A DNA stretch of 30,931 nucleotides. It comes from an uncultured Treponema sp. (lineage in GTDB: Bacteria; Spirochaetota; Spirochaetia; Treponematales; Treponemataceae). The notes beneath the pieces are model-generated. The model saw only the letters and a program-made list of their open reading frames with translations. It ran no database searches and was not told the origin of the DNA. Every line of letters starts with the position of its first letter. Position 1 is the first letter of the stretch. Below are positions 15,564 through 23,335 of this stretch, piece after piece. The position numbers and the translations under genes were made by a program. Location of the stretch: assembly GCA_937877515.1 (NCBI GenBank), contig CALFIX010000016.1:1-30931 (forward strand). Direction: 5' to 3'.

Positions 15564-17555
15564 CTATTTTACACTGCCAATGGCAGAACTGTACCTGAAC
15601 ATAAAGGGTTTAAATTCCCTTCCCGTCTCGCTAAAGAATTTGCTGAAGAATTCGTAATACTGAAGACGCACAACCTGAATAGCAACAATCATCCCCTCGA
15701 GGACTACTACTATAACGTTACCGATGATGCTTACTAAAAGCCCACCTACACCGGGAGCCATAGAGCTCATCATATTTATAATAAAGCCCAAAACTGCGTG
15801 AGCCAAAGCAAACGCTCCGACACGCAGGAAGCTGACTGTATTTGAGAGATAAGAAGAAATAACTTCTATAAGTTCTACAACAGCACTTATAAGCCCGCTA
15901 AAGACGCCGTTCTCAAACACAGGCCTTTCACCATCTACAAGACGTTCCAGAGGCTCGCCAAAAATTGTAAGCAAAAGAGTTGCTGCTATAATAATCCAGT
16001 CGTACACTGCAGGACTATGCTTAAAAAGAGCAACTCTCAAGACAAAAGCTATTACATACCAGAAGAACACTGCACCGCTTATACCGTTTTTCCCGAACAA
16101 AGCCTTGCCAATACGACGCAATGTAAACTGATTTATAATGTTAATTATAAGACCGCAAGAGTTTATAATAAAACCGACTGCAACTGTAAAGCCAAAAAAA
16201 AGGAACATACGCTTAATGCTTTCCGGGTTACTAGAAGGCATCATGTGTAAAATTTGATCTCTAGGTTCTCCAAACAAACCTGTTACAAAACGGGAGAACG
16301 GAACAAGAATTTCTTCATTAGCAAAAAATTCTCCGGTTAAAAGCCCCATTACGGTAGAGCTAATGCCGATACACATAAAAACGAGACCGAACTTTTCCCA
16401 GCCGCCAATCTTTATAACTTTCAGCTGCATTAAAATTCCTAAAATAAGAAAAGTAAGTCCCTGCCCGGCATCTCCAAACATTATTCCGAAAAGAACAGTA
16501 AAGAATAATGCAACAAAAGGAGTCGGATCTACCGTGCCGTAAAGAGGTGAACCGTAGCTGAAAATCATTCGCTCAAAATTTGAAACAATTTTTCCGTGCT
16601 TCAGTTTAACAGGAACCTTTTCACTTCCATTTAAAACAGACGGCACTTCGCTTGGTAAAAATTCTCTTATTGCAGTGCGGCCCTTAGTAAGCTCGTCTAT
16701 TTCGTGCAGCACCTTAGAAGCTTCAAAAGCAGGAATCCAGCCTGTAATGCGATAAACCATTTCTGTTGACTCTAAGACATTCTCCACTTCATAAATCTGG
16801 CTTCCAACAGAATAAACCTGAAGGAGGTGATACAGAGAGTCCTTATGAGTTTCTGCAAAATTTTTACGTTCTTCTTCTACGCTTCTTAAATTTTCTATAG
16901 TCTTCTTAGAATTTTCCTCTAGAGTTAAAAGAACGTCGTCCGGCATTCCCTTAAAATCTTTAGGCAGCTCTAATTCTACAAAGCCTACTTTTTTAAGCTC
17001 TCCGTCTACAAAAAACCTCGCCTTTTTGGAACAGGCCACAAGAATGCGGTTATCTTCCGTACCAAGGCGAACAATAACAGCCCTGCTAGAAACACTTTCG
17101 TTTAAGGCCTCAAATGTATTGTCTTCTACCTTACCGATTCTTATCGTCAAAAAAGAAAGGGACTCCAATTCTGAATATGCAACTTTTAAATTAGAAAACG
17201 CAAGAGCTTCCGTATAAGCATCTTTTGCCCTTTTTGCCTCACCGGCAGCATCCAATTCCCTTTTATGTAAAGAAGATGCTACATCAATTAAATGTAAAGC
17301 CTTTGTTTTATCTTCTTCGCAGGGAACCTCCAGAGATTCCCTGTAAGATGTTAAATCAGGAAGGGAAAGTGATGAACGGACATTCTGCAGGTCAGAAAAA
17401 ATTTCTGCATCAGGATTTTGCTTTATGACGTCACTCTTAGAAGCTTCATTTTGAAACTGAAACTCTCCAAGCTTTCCCAAATATTTTAATACATTACGAA
17501 TGTCCTGTTTAAGAACCATAAGCTCTACAAGACGCATTGCCGAAGTTTTAGCCAT
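15564..17555 (-). CDS. atpI: V/A-type ATPase subunit I (membrane stator)
   Basis: 663 residues. The N-terminal ~330 are cytoplasmic and coiled-coil rich; the C-terminal half has about eight membrane helices, beginning around PFVALFFTVLFGIMFGDAGQG. Key arginines are Arg578 in SFLRVGAFALAHAV and Arg630 in VVRLQYYEFF, which face the ring glutamate of subunit K and form the ion half-channels. The start overlaps the subunit C stop by 8 bp, and a GGAGG ribosome site sits within the end of that gene. Length and motifs fit the V0 a/I family; nothing is missing. Confidence 0.95.
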   Translation of the reverse strand: MAKTSAMRLVELMVLKQDIRNVLKYLGKLGEFQFQNEASKSDVIKQNPDAEIFSDLQNVRSSLSLPDLTSYRESLEVPCEEDKTKALHLIDVASSLHKRELDAAGEAKRAKDAYTEALAFSNLKVAYSELESLSFLTIRIGKVEDNTFEALNESVSSRAVIVRLGTEDNRILVACSKKARFFVDGELKKVGFVELELPKDFKGMPDDVLLTLEENSKKTIENLRSVEEERKNFAETHKDSLYHLLQVYSVGSQIYEVENVLESTEMVYRITGWIPAFEASKVLHEIDELTKGRTAIREFLPSEVPSVLNGSEKVPVKLKHGKIVSNFERMIFSYGSPLYGTVDPTPFVALFFTVLFGIMFGDAGQGLTFLILGILMQLKVIKIGGWEKFGLVFMCIGISSTVMGLLTGEFFANEEILVPFSRFVTGLFGEPRDQILHMMPSSNPESIKRMFLFFGFTVAVGFIINSCGLIINIINQFTLRRIGKALFGKNGISGAVFFWYVIAFVLRVALFKHSPAVYDWIIIAATLLLTIFGEPLERLVDGERPVFENGVFSGLISAVVELIEVISSYLSNTVSFLRVGAFALAHAVLGFIINMMSSMAPGVGGLLVSIIGNVIVVVLEGMIVAIQVVRLQYYEFFSKFFSETGREFKPFMFRYSSAIGSVK

Positions 17556-18552
17556 TATGTACCTCCGATGCGTTTATATTTAACCTGAGCTGCTCTGAGG
17601 CAGTACGTATATTATCCAATTCACGCTGCTTAACTAAAAACCAACAGATCAAAGGTGCTTCTGTAAATGGTGAAGTATGAAAAAGCTTGTAAGCCTTATC
17701 CACAAAACGCTTCCTATACTTTGCAGAAATCCATCTTGGGTCTACAGACCAGACAGAACCTTCTTCATGAGGATTCAGTAAACTGTTAAACTTCCAATTT
17801 TTCCAGGCATCATAAGAGTCTAACTCGTAGTCTAAAATTTTTACGGCATCACAAGCCAGGACATCATTGTCAGGCATTTTTTCACTTTCGTAAACCAGAT
17901 GTTTTTTTATTTCTTCATTACTCATAGAATAATAAAGCTTTAACCTCAAAGCCCACAAAACATTTTCCATACGGAACTCTTCCTGAAAAAGAGAAACCAA
18001 AGCTTCCCTACATTCAGAGTTTACTTTCTTTACATTCTGCCAGACTTCCTTAATGTACTGTGCGTCAAGACGAGCATCGTTTTGTTGCTGTTCTGAAAGC
18101 TTCGGAGTTTTATCATACCAGGAAAGAGGTGAATCCTTTGTCATTAACGAAAGCTCCGGCCACTTACTGTAATTTATATAATTAAAGGGAGTAATATCTG
18201 CATAACGGGGGCATTTTTTTTCGCCCATACATAAGGCAGCCCCAAATTCTTTTATGTTATCGTAATCATAAAAGTGCAAGAGAGAGGTCAAGATAGGACT
18301 GGGCTTTGAATACTGCAGAACAAGATGAATAAAATCACTTAAAAAAACTTTTTCTGCTTTCTCTTCGAGTTTCTGAGCTAAAAGAGCTTCCGGAATTTGA
18401 GGGACAGGCGTTATAAATAAGAGAGACCAAAGTTCCTGAAGTGAATGTATGTTAAAAAGAATGTTAGCCCTTTCGCCTACAAAACTTTTAGAAAGCATGC
18501 CACTTGCCTTTGCATACACATAAGCGTCTGTTGCACTTTTACCCATTGCCAT
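17548..18552 (-). CDS. atpC: V/A-type ATPase subunit C (AC39, rotor-ring connector)
   Basis: 334 residues. The N-terminus (DAYVYAKASGMLSKSFVGE) and the largely helical body with repeated Tyr/Trp/Lys-rich segments match the AC39/subunit C family, the funnel that joins shaft D/F to the K ring. Sequence conservation is low, so location and N-terminus are the main support. AGAGG lies 7 nt before the ATG. It overlaps subunit I by 8 bp and follows the small stalk gene by 12 bp. In Thermus-like operons C lies between E and F; here it precedes I, an unusual position. Confidence 0.82.
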   Translation of the reverse strand: MAMGKSATDAYVYAKASGMLSKSFVGERANILFNIHSLQELWSLLFITPVPQIPEALLAQKLEEKAEKVFLSDFIHLVLQYSKPSPILTSLLHFYDYDNIKEFGAALCMGEKKCPRYADITPFNYINYSKWPELSLMTKDSPLSWYDKTPKLSEQQQNDARLDAQYIKEVWQNVKKVNSECREALVSLFQEEFRMENVLWALRLKLYYSMSNEEIKKHLVYESEKMPDNDVLACDAVKILDYELDSYDAWKNWKFNSLLNPHEEGSVWSVDPRWISAKYRKRFVDKAYKLFHTSPFTEAPLICWFLVKQRELDNIRTASEQLRLNINASEVHNG

Positions 18553-18564
18553 AAACTGACCTCT

Positions 18565-18867
18565 CTAAAAGAGAACCTTTTCTAAAACGCTTTCAAAGGC
18601 TTTAGTATCCTTAGGGATATTTACAAGAGAATCTCTGTAGGAAGAAAAAGCTTTTTCATGAGCTAAAACAATACGCTCATGCTCGGCATTTTCCTGTTCA
18701 TCCAGTTCATGTGCTATAGAAACATATTCGTTATGAAACATTTCTTCTGCCTGAGCACGAGAGGCAATCACCTTTTCATCGGCACGCTTTCTCGCGTCCT
18801 GCAAAAGGGTGGAAGCTTCTTTTTCTACACTAAGAAGACGTTCAATTACATCTGCTTCGTTTGTCAT
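18565..18867 (-). CDS. Small coiled-coil ATPase stalk protein (subunit G/H-like)
   Basis: 100 residues, almost entirely charged helix (VEKEASTLLQDARKRADEKV, heptad-like, rich in Ala/Glu/Lys). It is the expected partner of subunit E in the peripheral stalk (called G in Thermus, F in Enterococcus, H in archaea). The family is too variable to name by sequence; position as the first ATPase gene, size and coiled coil support the call. A strong AAGGGGG site lies 6 nt before the ATG at 18867. It follows the EIIA gene by 40 bp with no terminator. Confidence 0.75.
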   Translation of the reverse strand: MTNEADVIERLLSVEKEASTLLQDARKRADEKVIASRAQAEEMFHNEYVSIAHELDEQENAEHERIVLAHEKAFSSYRDSLVNIPKDTKAFESVLEKVLF

Positions 18868-18907
18868 ATCAAGCCCCCTTAAAAACAGATTTTAAATGCA
18901 GCAAAAA

Positions 18908-19375
18908 TCAGTTGACAAGCATTGACTCGTACTGATGTAAAAGCTCGTAAACCTCTTTACCGCTTGTTTTTTCCATAACTTCTTTTACAAAGGATGGATT
19001 TTGTAATATTGCAGCCAAATCTTTTAAGACATTAAGATGAAGCTCTGTTTCATCCGGATTACACAAAAGCATGAACACAAGATGAACAGGCGACTTGTCC
19101 AATGCATCATAGTCAACACCGGCTTTACTTATGCCAATGCCGCCGACAACACCTTTAACATTGTTGCAATTACCGTGAGGAACCGCAATGCCGTGCATTA
19201 TACCAGTGCTCATTTTAGACTCCCGTTCAATAAGAGCCTCCAGAGCCTTTGCACGGTCAATTTCCGGATGTGCGGTAACCATAAGCTGTACCATTTCTTC
19301 AAAAAGCTCATCTTTGTCTGAGCTTTCCAAATTTAAGCAAACACACTCCGGTGAAAAAACCGAATCTAAAGTCAT
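18908..19375 (-). CDS. PTS EIIA domain protein, fructose/nitrogen (PtsN) type
   Basis: 155 residues, a single EIIA-type-2 domain. The phospho-accepting His is in GIAVPHGN (His67), preceded by STGIMHG. No EIIB, EIIC or membrane segment is attached, so it is probably regulatory, like PtsN, rather than a sugar transporter component. GGAAG lies before the ATG. It sits 15 bp after secG and 40 bp before the ATPase genes, in one direction. Possible roles, by inference, are sensing PEP/phosphotransfer status and tuning ion transport or the ATPase. No HPr or EI gene is in the window. Confidence 0.9.
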   Translation of the reverse strand: MTLDSVFSPECVCLNLESSDKDELFEEMVQLMVTAHPEIDRAKALEALIERESKMSTGIMHGIAVPHGNCNNVKGVVGGIGISKAGVDYDALDKSPVHLVFMLLCNPDETELHLNVLKDLAAILQNPSFVKEVMEKTSGKEVYELLHQYESMLVN

Positions 19376-19390
19376 AAAGCTTCCAAATAA

Positions 19391-19780
19391 TTAGTTTTCT
19401 TGAGGAACAGTAAACTCTGCTTCAGAAGATGCCTCACCAGATGTACCAAGAGCTTCATCAAGCCAGTCTGCACCAGAAGAAACTTCTTCTGTTACTGTCT
19501 CCACACCGTTAACCTCCTCGGCAACAGTGCTCATTGTATCTTTAGAAGGAGCCTTTGTTAAAAGAGCCAATACAAATGTAACTACAAAGAAAAGACCAAC
19601 AAGTACACCGGTTGTTTTTGTAAGTACACTTGCTGAATGTGAACCAAAAGCGGCAGAGTTTCCGCCACCAAAAGCACTTCCCATTCCGTTTGAATTTTCA
19701 TTCTGAACCATTACAAGAAGCACTAAAAGTACACAGATAATGATGAATGCAATAAGGAGGATTGTTCTAACAACACCCAT
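19391..19780 (-). CDS. secG: Preprotein translocase subunit SecG
   Basis: 129 residues from ATG 19780. Two membrane helices (~4-25 and ~51-73) flank the conserved cytoplasmic loop MVQNENSNGMGSAFGGGN, the SecG signature. After helix 2 comes an acidic Glu/Ser/Val-rich tail of ~55 residues, longer than in E. coli relative to the core. A GTG four codons upstream is possible, but GGAGAAG 5-6 nt before the ATG favours this start. It heads the probable operon secG-EIIA-V-ATPase-usp and has a clear promoter. SecG assists SecYEG in protein export. Confidence 0.92.
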   Translation of the reverse strand: MGVVRTILLIAFIIICVLLVLLVMVQNENSNGMGSAFGGGNSAAFGSHSASVLTKTTGVLVGLFFVVTFVLALLTKAPSKDTMSTVAEEVNGVETVTEEVSSGADWLDEALGTSGEASSEAEFTVPQEN

Positions 19781-19832
19781 TTTCTTCTCCACACCAACCT
19801 ATTACGGTTTTATATACTAATTTTTACAAGTC

Positions 19833-19862
19833 ATAATATCAGAAATTACAGTACAACGTCAA
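19833..19862 (-). promoter_or_regulatory. Promoter of the secG-EIIA-V-ATPase operon
   Basis: On the minus strand, TTGACG (19862-19857), an 18-nt spacer and TATTAT (19838-19833). The predicted start near 19826 gives a ~45-nt leader. No other comparable promoter was seen upstream of the ATPase genes. Confidence 0.6.
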
Positions 19863-19912
19863 TAATTTGGACGGCAGTCTAAAACCTTACAGTTAATCCT
19901 TACATTAAAAAG

Positions 19913-19958
19913 AAAAACAAAGGCCGCTCCCAAATTTTTAAGAGCAACCTTTGTTTTT
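19913..19958 (-). terminator. Intrinsic terminator downstream of tpiA
   Basis: An 11-bp stem pairs AAAAACAAAGG (19913-19923) with CCTTTGTTTTT (19948-19958), with an inner GCTC/GAGC pairing. On the minus strand the stem ends in a T-rich tract (GTTTTTCTTTTT). It separates the tpiA transcript from the secG operon and could act in both directions. Confidence 0.8.
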
Positions 19959-19990
19959 ATTTTAAAAATAACGGGCTTTCCGGGGTTTCA

Positions 19991-20023
19991 TTCCTCGCCC
20001 GAAACTTCGTTACAGGCGAGGAA
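19991..20023. repeat. GC-rich intergenic hairpin after tpiA
   Basis: A perfect 9-bp inverted repeat TTCCTCGCC (19991-19999) / GGCGAGGAA (20015-20023) with an inner CGAA/TTCG pairing, inside a GC-rich ~90-bp stretch (19970-20060) that contrasts with its AT-rich surroundings. It lies between the tpiA stop and the terminator and has no T tract. It may be a small palindromic repeat element or an mRNA 3'-end structure; copies elsewhere cannot be checked here. Confidence 0.5.
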
Positions 20024-20064
20024 CGGAGGCTTAACGCCACCGCCCCTGCAATCCCGCGTAGGAT

Positions 20065-20814
20065 TTAGCACTCACAAATCGGTGTGAATGTTTCAGCTTT
20101 AAGAGATGCACCGCCAATAAGACCACCGTCAATATCTGGCTGGGCTAAAAGTTCTTTTGCATTACTAGCCTTCATTGATCCGCCATACTGAATGATTACT
20201 TCATCAGCAACGCTCTGGTTATAAAGCTTTGCAATGTATGAACGGCAGAATTTATGAATTGCCTCTGCATCTTCCGGAGTTGCCGTTTTACCGGTACCGA
20301 TTGCCCAGACAGGTTCGTAAGCAATTGTTACTTTTTTCATCTGTTCTTCTGTAACGCCTGCCAAATCTGCAGAAAGCTGGAATGCACAAACCTGTTCTGC
20401 ATTTCCTGCTTCACGGTCGCTTAAAAGTTCTCCAATACAGAGAACAACTTCCAGACCTTCGTTTAATGCACGGCGAACTTTTTTATTAATAAGCTCATCG
20501 CTTTCACCAATTTCGTGGCGACGCTCCGAATGACCTAAAATTACGCTCTGTACACCCAAATCTTTAAGCATTTCACAAGAAACCTCGCCAGTGTGAGCTC
20601 CATTACCAGTAGCTGCAACATCCTGTGCACCTAAAAGAATATTACTTCCCTTTAAAACCTGTCCGACAGCATCTAAGTAAACAAAAGGAACTCCAACCAT
20701 AAATTTGTTAGTTTTTCCTTTTAATGAAGCAACAAGATCCTGTGCAAGCTTTACAGCTTCAGTTTTACTTGTGTTCATCTTCCAGTTTCCGGCGATATAA
20801 TGAGTTCTTGCCAT
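20065..20814 (-). CDS. tpiA: Triosephosphate isomerase
   Basis: 249 residues. Interconverts dihydroxyacetone phosphate and glyceraldehyde 3-phosphate in glycolysis. Active-site residues are visible: Asn10/Lys12 in AGNWKMN, His95 in ILGHSERR, Glu167 in AYEPVWAIGTGKTAT, plus the C-terminal phosphate-binding GGSMKASNA and GGLIGGASLKAE. TAGGAGA precedes the ATG. A good promoter (TTGTCA-N17-TATTAT) and a strong terminator make it monocistronic. From memory, it is adjacent to pgk in T. pallidum; here ~9.3 kb of plus-strand signalling genes separate them. Confidence 0.97.
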   Translation of the reverse strand: MARTHYIAGNWKMNTSKTEAVKLAQDLVASLKGKTNKFMVGVPFVYLDAVGQVLKGSNILLGAQDVAATGNGAHTGEVSCEMLKDLGVQSVILGHSERRHEIGESDELINKKVRRALNEGLEVVLCIGELLSDREAGNAEQVCAFQLSADLAGVTEEQMKKVTIAYEPVWAIGTGKTATPEDAEAIHKFCRSYIAKLYNQSVADEVIIQYGGSMKASNAKELLAQPDIDGGLIGGASLKAETFTPICEC

Positions 20815-20847
20815 AAAAAAATCTCCTAGTAAATTAAAAGTAGCTTT

Positions 20848-20876
20848 ATAATATCGAAAATTACAACATCTGACAA
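20848..20876 (-). promoter_or_regulatory. Promoter of tpiA
   Basis: On the minus strand, TTGTCA (20876-20871), a 17-nt spacer and TATTAT (20853-20848), followed by a ~27-nt leader with TAGGAGA. It is divergent from, and only 8 bp away from, the mcp -35. Confidence 0.65.
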
Positions 20877-20884
20877 GTATAAAG

Positions 20885-20913
20885 TTGACATCTAGAACTT
20901 ACCATCTTATAAT
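20885..20913 (+). promoter_or_regulatory. Perfect-consensus promoter of the chemoreceptor gene
   Basis: TTGACA (20885-20890), a 17-nt spacer and TATAAT (20908-20913): both hexamers and the spacing are exact sigma70 consensus. The start near 20920 leaves a ~54-nt leader before the ATG at 20974. Confidence 0.75.
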
Positions 20914-20973
20914 TATATTTAAACAAGCTACGTAAACATTCAAGTAGTCTTAATTTACATACAAGGTGTGCTT

Positions 20974-23088
20974 ATGAAAAATAAAACAGAAAAAAAAGAG
21001 AAAAAAAGTAGTCTACTCGTTTTACTACTTTTAAGCATTGGCGGTACAATTTTAATTTTAAACACTGCGCAAAACTTAATTTTAATTCACTTTGCAGAAA
21101 AAGATTTAGTGGCAGATGCTGAGAACAAGTTTGCCGAAACCGTAGAATCCTATGCCTATGCTATGGAAAATGACATCTGGGGCTATCAGATGGCATTAAA
21201 CCAGTACATAAATGCTCCTATTGCAGAAAATGGCACTGTAGAAGAAATAGGTAAATGGATTCAGACTCAGGGTGACAAACGCATGGAATACTTTGACTAT
21301 GTTATGTTTGCAGGTCCTGACGGAAAAAGCTGGAATGACAACGGAACTAGAACAGATATAGCAACCCGTCCTTACTTTAAAGCCATTATGCAGGAAGGAA
21401 AAGACGAATACATTGATGACCCTGTAATTTCTAAGACAAACGGTAAACCCTGTATACACATTACTCGTGCTTTTAAGCAGAACGGTAAGACCATTGCTAT
21501 GATTGCAGGTGTTGTTAACCTTGAAGAATTTGCAGAAGAATATTTAGATTTAAAAATTGGTATGTCAGAAGACGGTTACATCTGGATGCTTGCTTCTGAC
21601 GGTACTGTTATTGTTCACCCTCGTAAAGAATTTATAATGCAAAAGAATTTCATTACTGGTTTAAGTGCTGGTTTTGAGCAGATGGCAGAAATTGCTACTC
21701 ACGTTGCTGCAGGAGAAACAGGGGATGCATGGATAAAAGCCGGTCTTAACGGGGGTAGTGATTTTATAACTTACCATGGAGTAAAAGGAACCCCATGGGG
21801 TATGTGTATTACTATTCCGGAACACCAAGTTTATGACGTAATTCACATGATTACCCGCCTTATAACAATCTTTAGCATAAGCGTAATTTTTGCAACAATT
21901 TTAGTTGGAGGACTTTTACTTTTCTTTACGATACGTCCTCTAAATACTGTAAAAAACACAATTCAAGGTATTGCAACAGGAAATGCAGACCTTACAAAAC
22001 GCATTGAAATTAAGAGCAATAACGAAATTGGACAGGTTGTACAAGGCTTTAATAAGTTCTCAGAAAAGCTACAAGAAATTATAAAAGACATAAAAGATTC
22101 TAAAGATGAACTTAGCGTAGCCGGTGAAGATTTAAGTGCAAGCACTCAGGATACTTCAAGTGCAATTACTCAGATTATTGCAAACATAGAAAGCATGCAG
22201 CGCCAGATTGTTCAGCAAAACGACAGTGTTCATGAAACTGCAGGTGCCGTTAACGAAATAGCTTCTAACATTACTTCTCTTGAAAACATGATAGAAAGCC
22301 AGAGTTCTGGTGTTACACAGGCTAGTGCTGCCGTAGAACAGATGATTGGAAACATCAAGAGCGTAAACCAGAGCATGGATAAAATGGCAAATGAATTCAA
22401 CCTGCTTCAGAATGATGCCCAGCTGGGATTCAACAAGCAGCAGGATGTAAACGAGCGCATTAAGCAGATTGAAAGCCAGAGTGAAATGCTTCAGGAAGCA
22501 AACACAGCAATCAGCGCCATTGCCGAGCAGACAAACCTTCTTGCTATGAACGCCGCTATTGAAGCTGCCCACGCAGGAGAAGCAGGTAAAGGCTTTAGCG
22601 TTGTTGCAGATGAGATTCGTAAACTTTCAGAAACTTCTACAAGTCAGTCTAAGACAATCGGTGAACAGCTTACAAACATAAAAGAGTCTATCCAGGAAGT
22701 TGTAACTGCATCTATGGAATCAAGCAAGGCCTTTGAGTCTGTATCAAAGAAGATAGAAGAAACTGACCAGCTTGTTATGCAGATAAAAGCTGCAATGGAA
22801 GAACAGAACACCGGTAGCCAGCAGATTAGCGATGCACTCCACACTATGAATGACAGTACAATTCAGGTACGTAACGCAAGCCAGGAAATGACTGAAGGAA
22901 ATAAGGCAATTCTTGAAGAAGTGCGTAACCTTCAAGATGCAACAGGAGCAATGAAAGAAAGCATGGAAGAAATGAGTACAGGTGCAAGAAAGATAAACGA
23001 AACAGGCGCAGCCCTGGGGGGCATTTCTTCTAAAGTTAAAGACTCCATCAAAAAGATTGGAGATCAGATTGACCTGTTCAAAGTGTAA
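20974..23088 (+). CDS. Methyl-accepting chemotaxis protein with double-Cache sensor
   Basis: 704 residues from ATG 20974 (AAGG 7 nt upstream; a GTG two codons earlier is too close to it). TM1 at ~13-38; periplasmic dCache-like sensor ~40-288 (DIATRPYFKAIMQEGKD, PVISKTNGKP, IAGVVNLEEF); TM2 at ~292-318; HAMP ~318-370; signalling coiled coil to the end, with the hairpin tip EQTNLLAMNAAIEAAHAGE at ~518-536 that contacts CheA and CheW. There is no C-terminal CheR-tethering pentapeptide. Cache receptors commonly bind amino acids or other small molecules; the ligand is unknown. It has its own consensus promoter and terminator, so it is a separate unit from the phosphorelay genes that follow. Confidence 0.95.
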   Translation: MKNKTEKKEKKSSLLVLLLLSIGGTILILNTAQNLILIHFAEKDLVADAENKFAETVESYAYAMENDIWGYQMALNQYINAPIAENGTVEEIGKWIQTQGDKRMEYFDYVMFAGPDGKSWNDNGTRTDIATRPYFKAIMQEGKDEYIDDPVISKTNGKPCIHITRAFKQNGKTIAMIAGVVNLEEFAEEYLDLKIGMSEDGYIWMLASDGTVIVHPRKEFIMQKNFITGLSAGFEQMAEIATHVAAGETGDAWIKAGLNGGSDFITYHGVKGTPWGMCITIPEHQVYDVIHMITRLITIFSISVIFATILVGGLLLFFTIRPLNTVKNTIQGIATGNADLTKRIEIKSNNEIGQVVQGFNKFSEKLQEIIKDIKDSKDELSVAGEDLSASTQDTSSAITQIIANIESMQRQIVQQNDSVHETAGAVNEIASNITSLENMIESQSSGVTQASAAVEQMIGNIKSVNQSMDKMANEFNLLQNDAQLGFNKQQDVNERIKQIESQSEMLQEANTAISAIAEQTNLLAMNAAIEAAHAGEAGKGFSVVADEIRKLSETSTSQSKTIGEQLTNIKESIQEVVTASMESSKAFESVSKKIEETDQLVMQIKAAMEEQNTGSQQISDALHTMNDSTIQVRNASQEMTEGNKAILEEVRNLQDATGAMKESMEEMSTGARKINETGAALGGISSKVKDSIKKIGDQIDLFKV

Positions 23089-23113
23089 TTAGACATTTAC
23101 CTAAAGCACAAAT

Positions 23114-23159
23114 AGACCTCTGCAAATGAATTCATTTCAAAGCAGGGGTCTTTTCTTTC
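23114..23159 (+). terminator. Intrinsic terminator of the chemoreceptor gene
   Basis: AGACCTCTGC (23114-23123) pairs with GCAGGGGTCT (23142-23151), with one G-U pair, enclosing the palindrome AAATGAATTCATTT. A T-rich tail (TTTTCTTTC) follows. It lies 26 bp after the stop codon. Confidence 0.8.
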
Positions 23160-23222
23160 GTCCTCGATGTAATAACCAGGGCGTTGCGGGGTGTCAGCGT
23201 TAGAAGGGGTAGCAGAAGAAAC
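23160..23222. other. GC-rich intergenic segment of unknown role
   Basis: About 60 bp with many Gs in an AT-rich gap. It holds two GCGTT...GGGG units (near 23180 and 23199), a short imperfect direct repeat. No open reading frame of substance and no strong hairpin. It may be a fragment of a dispersed intergenic repeat. The remaining gap to 23299 holds only AT-rich promoter-like sequence. Confidence 0.3.
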
Positions 23223-23299
23223 GCATTATAAAGACTTTTAAAATAAATACTTAACAATGCGGAAGTCCTGTATACTCAACTTTTAGGTAAGATTTTATT

Positions 23300-23328
23300 T
23301 TGTCTAATCCACTTTTCTATTATAAAAT
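23300..23328 (+). promoter_or_regulatory. Promoter of the phosphorelay gene cluster
   Basis: TTGTCT (23300-23305), a 17-nt spacer and TAAAAT (23323-23328). The ATG at 23336 follows after exactly 7 nt, so the transcript should start at or beside it. The gene has no Shine-Dalgarno sequence, which agrees with a leaderless message. Confidence 0.55.
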
Positions 23329-23335
23329 AGTAGAT

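Noticed and set aside
22156..22572. 138-codon open frame on the minus strand inside the chemoreceptor gene
   Set aside because: It is antisense to the conserved signalling coiled coil and has no ribosome site or recognisable protein.
23124..23137. Palindrome AAATGAATTCATTT as an operator
   Set aside because: It lies within the loop side of the mcp terminator stem and is best explained as part of that hairpin.
23300..23335. TTG start 12 codons upstream for the REC-EAL protein
   Set aside because: The TTG forms part of the -35 hexamer and the best AGGT is 12 nt away; the ATG at 23336 starts the family-typical sequence.
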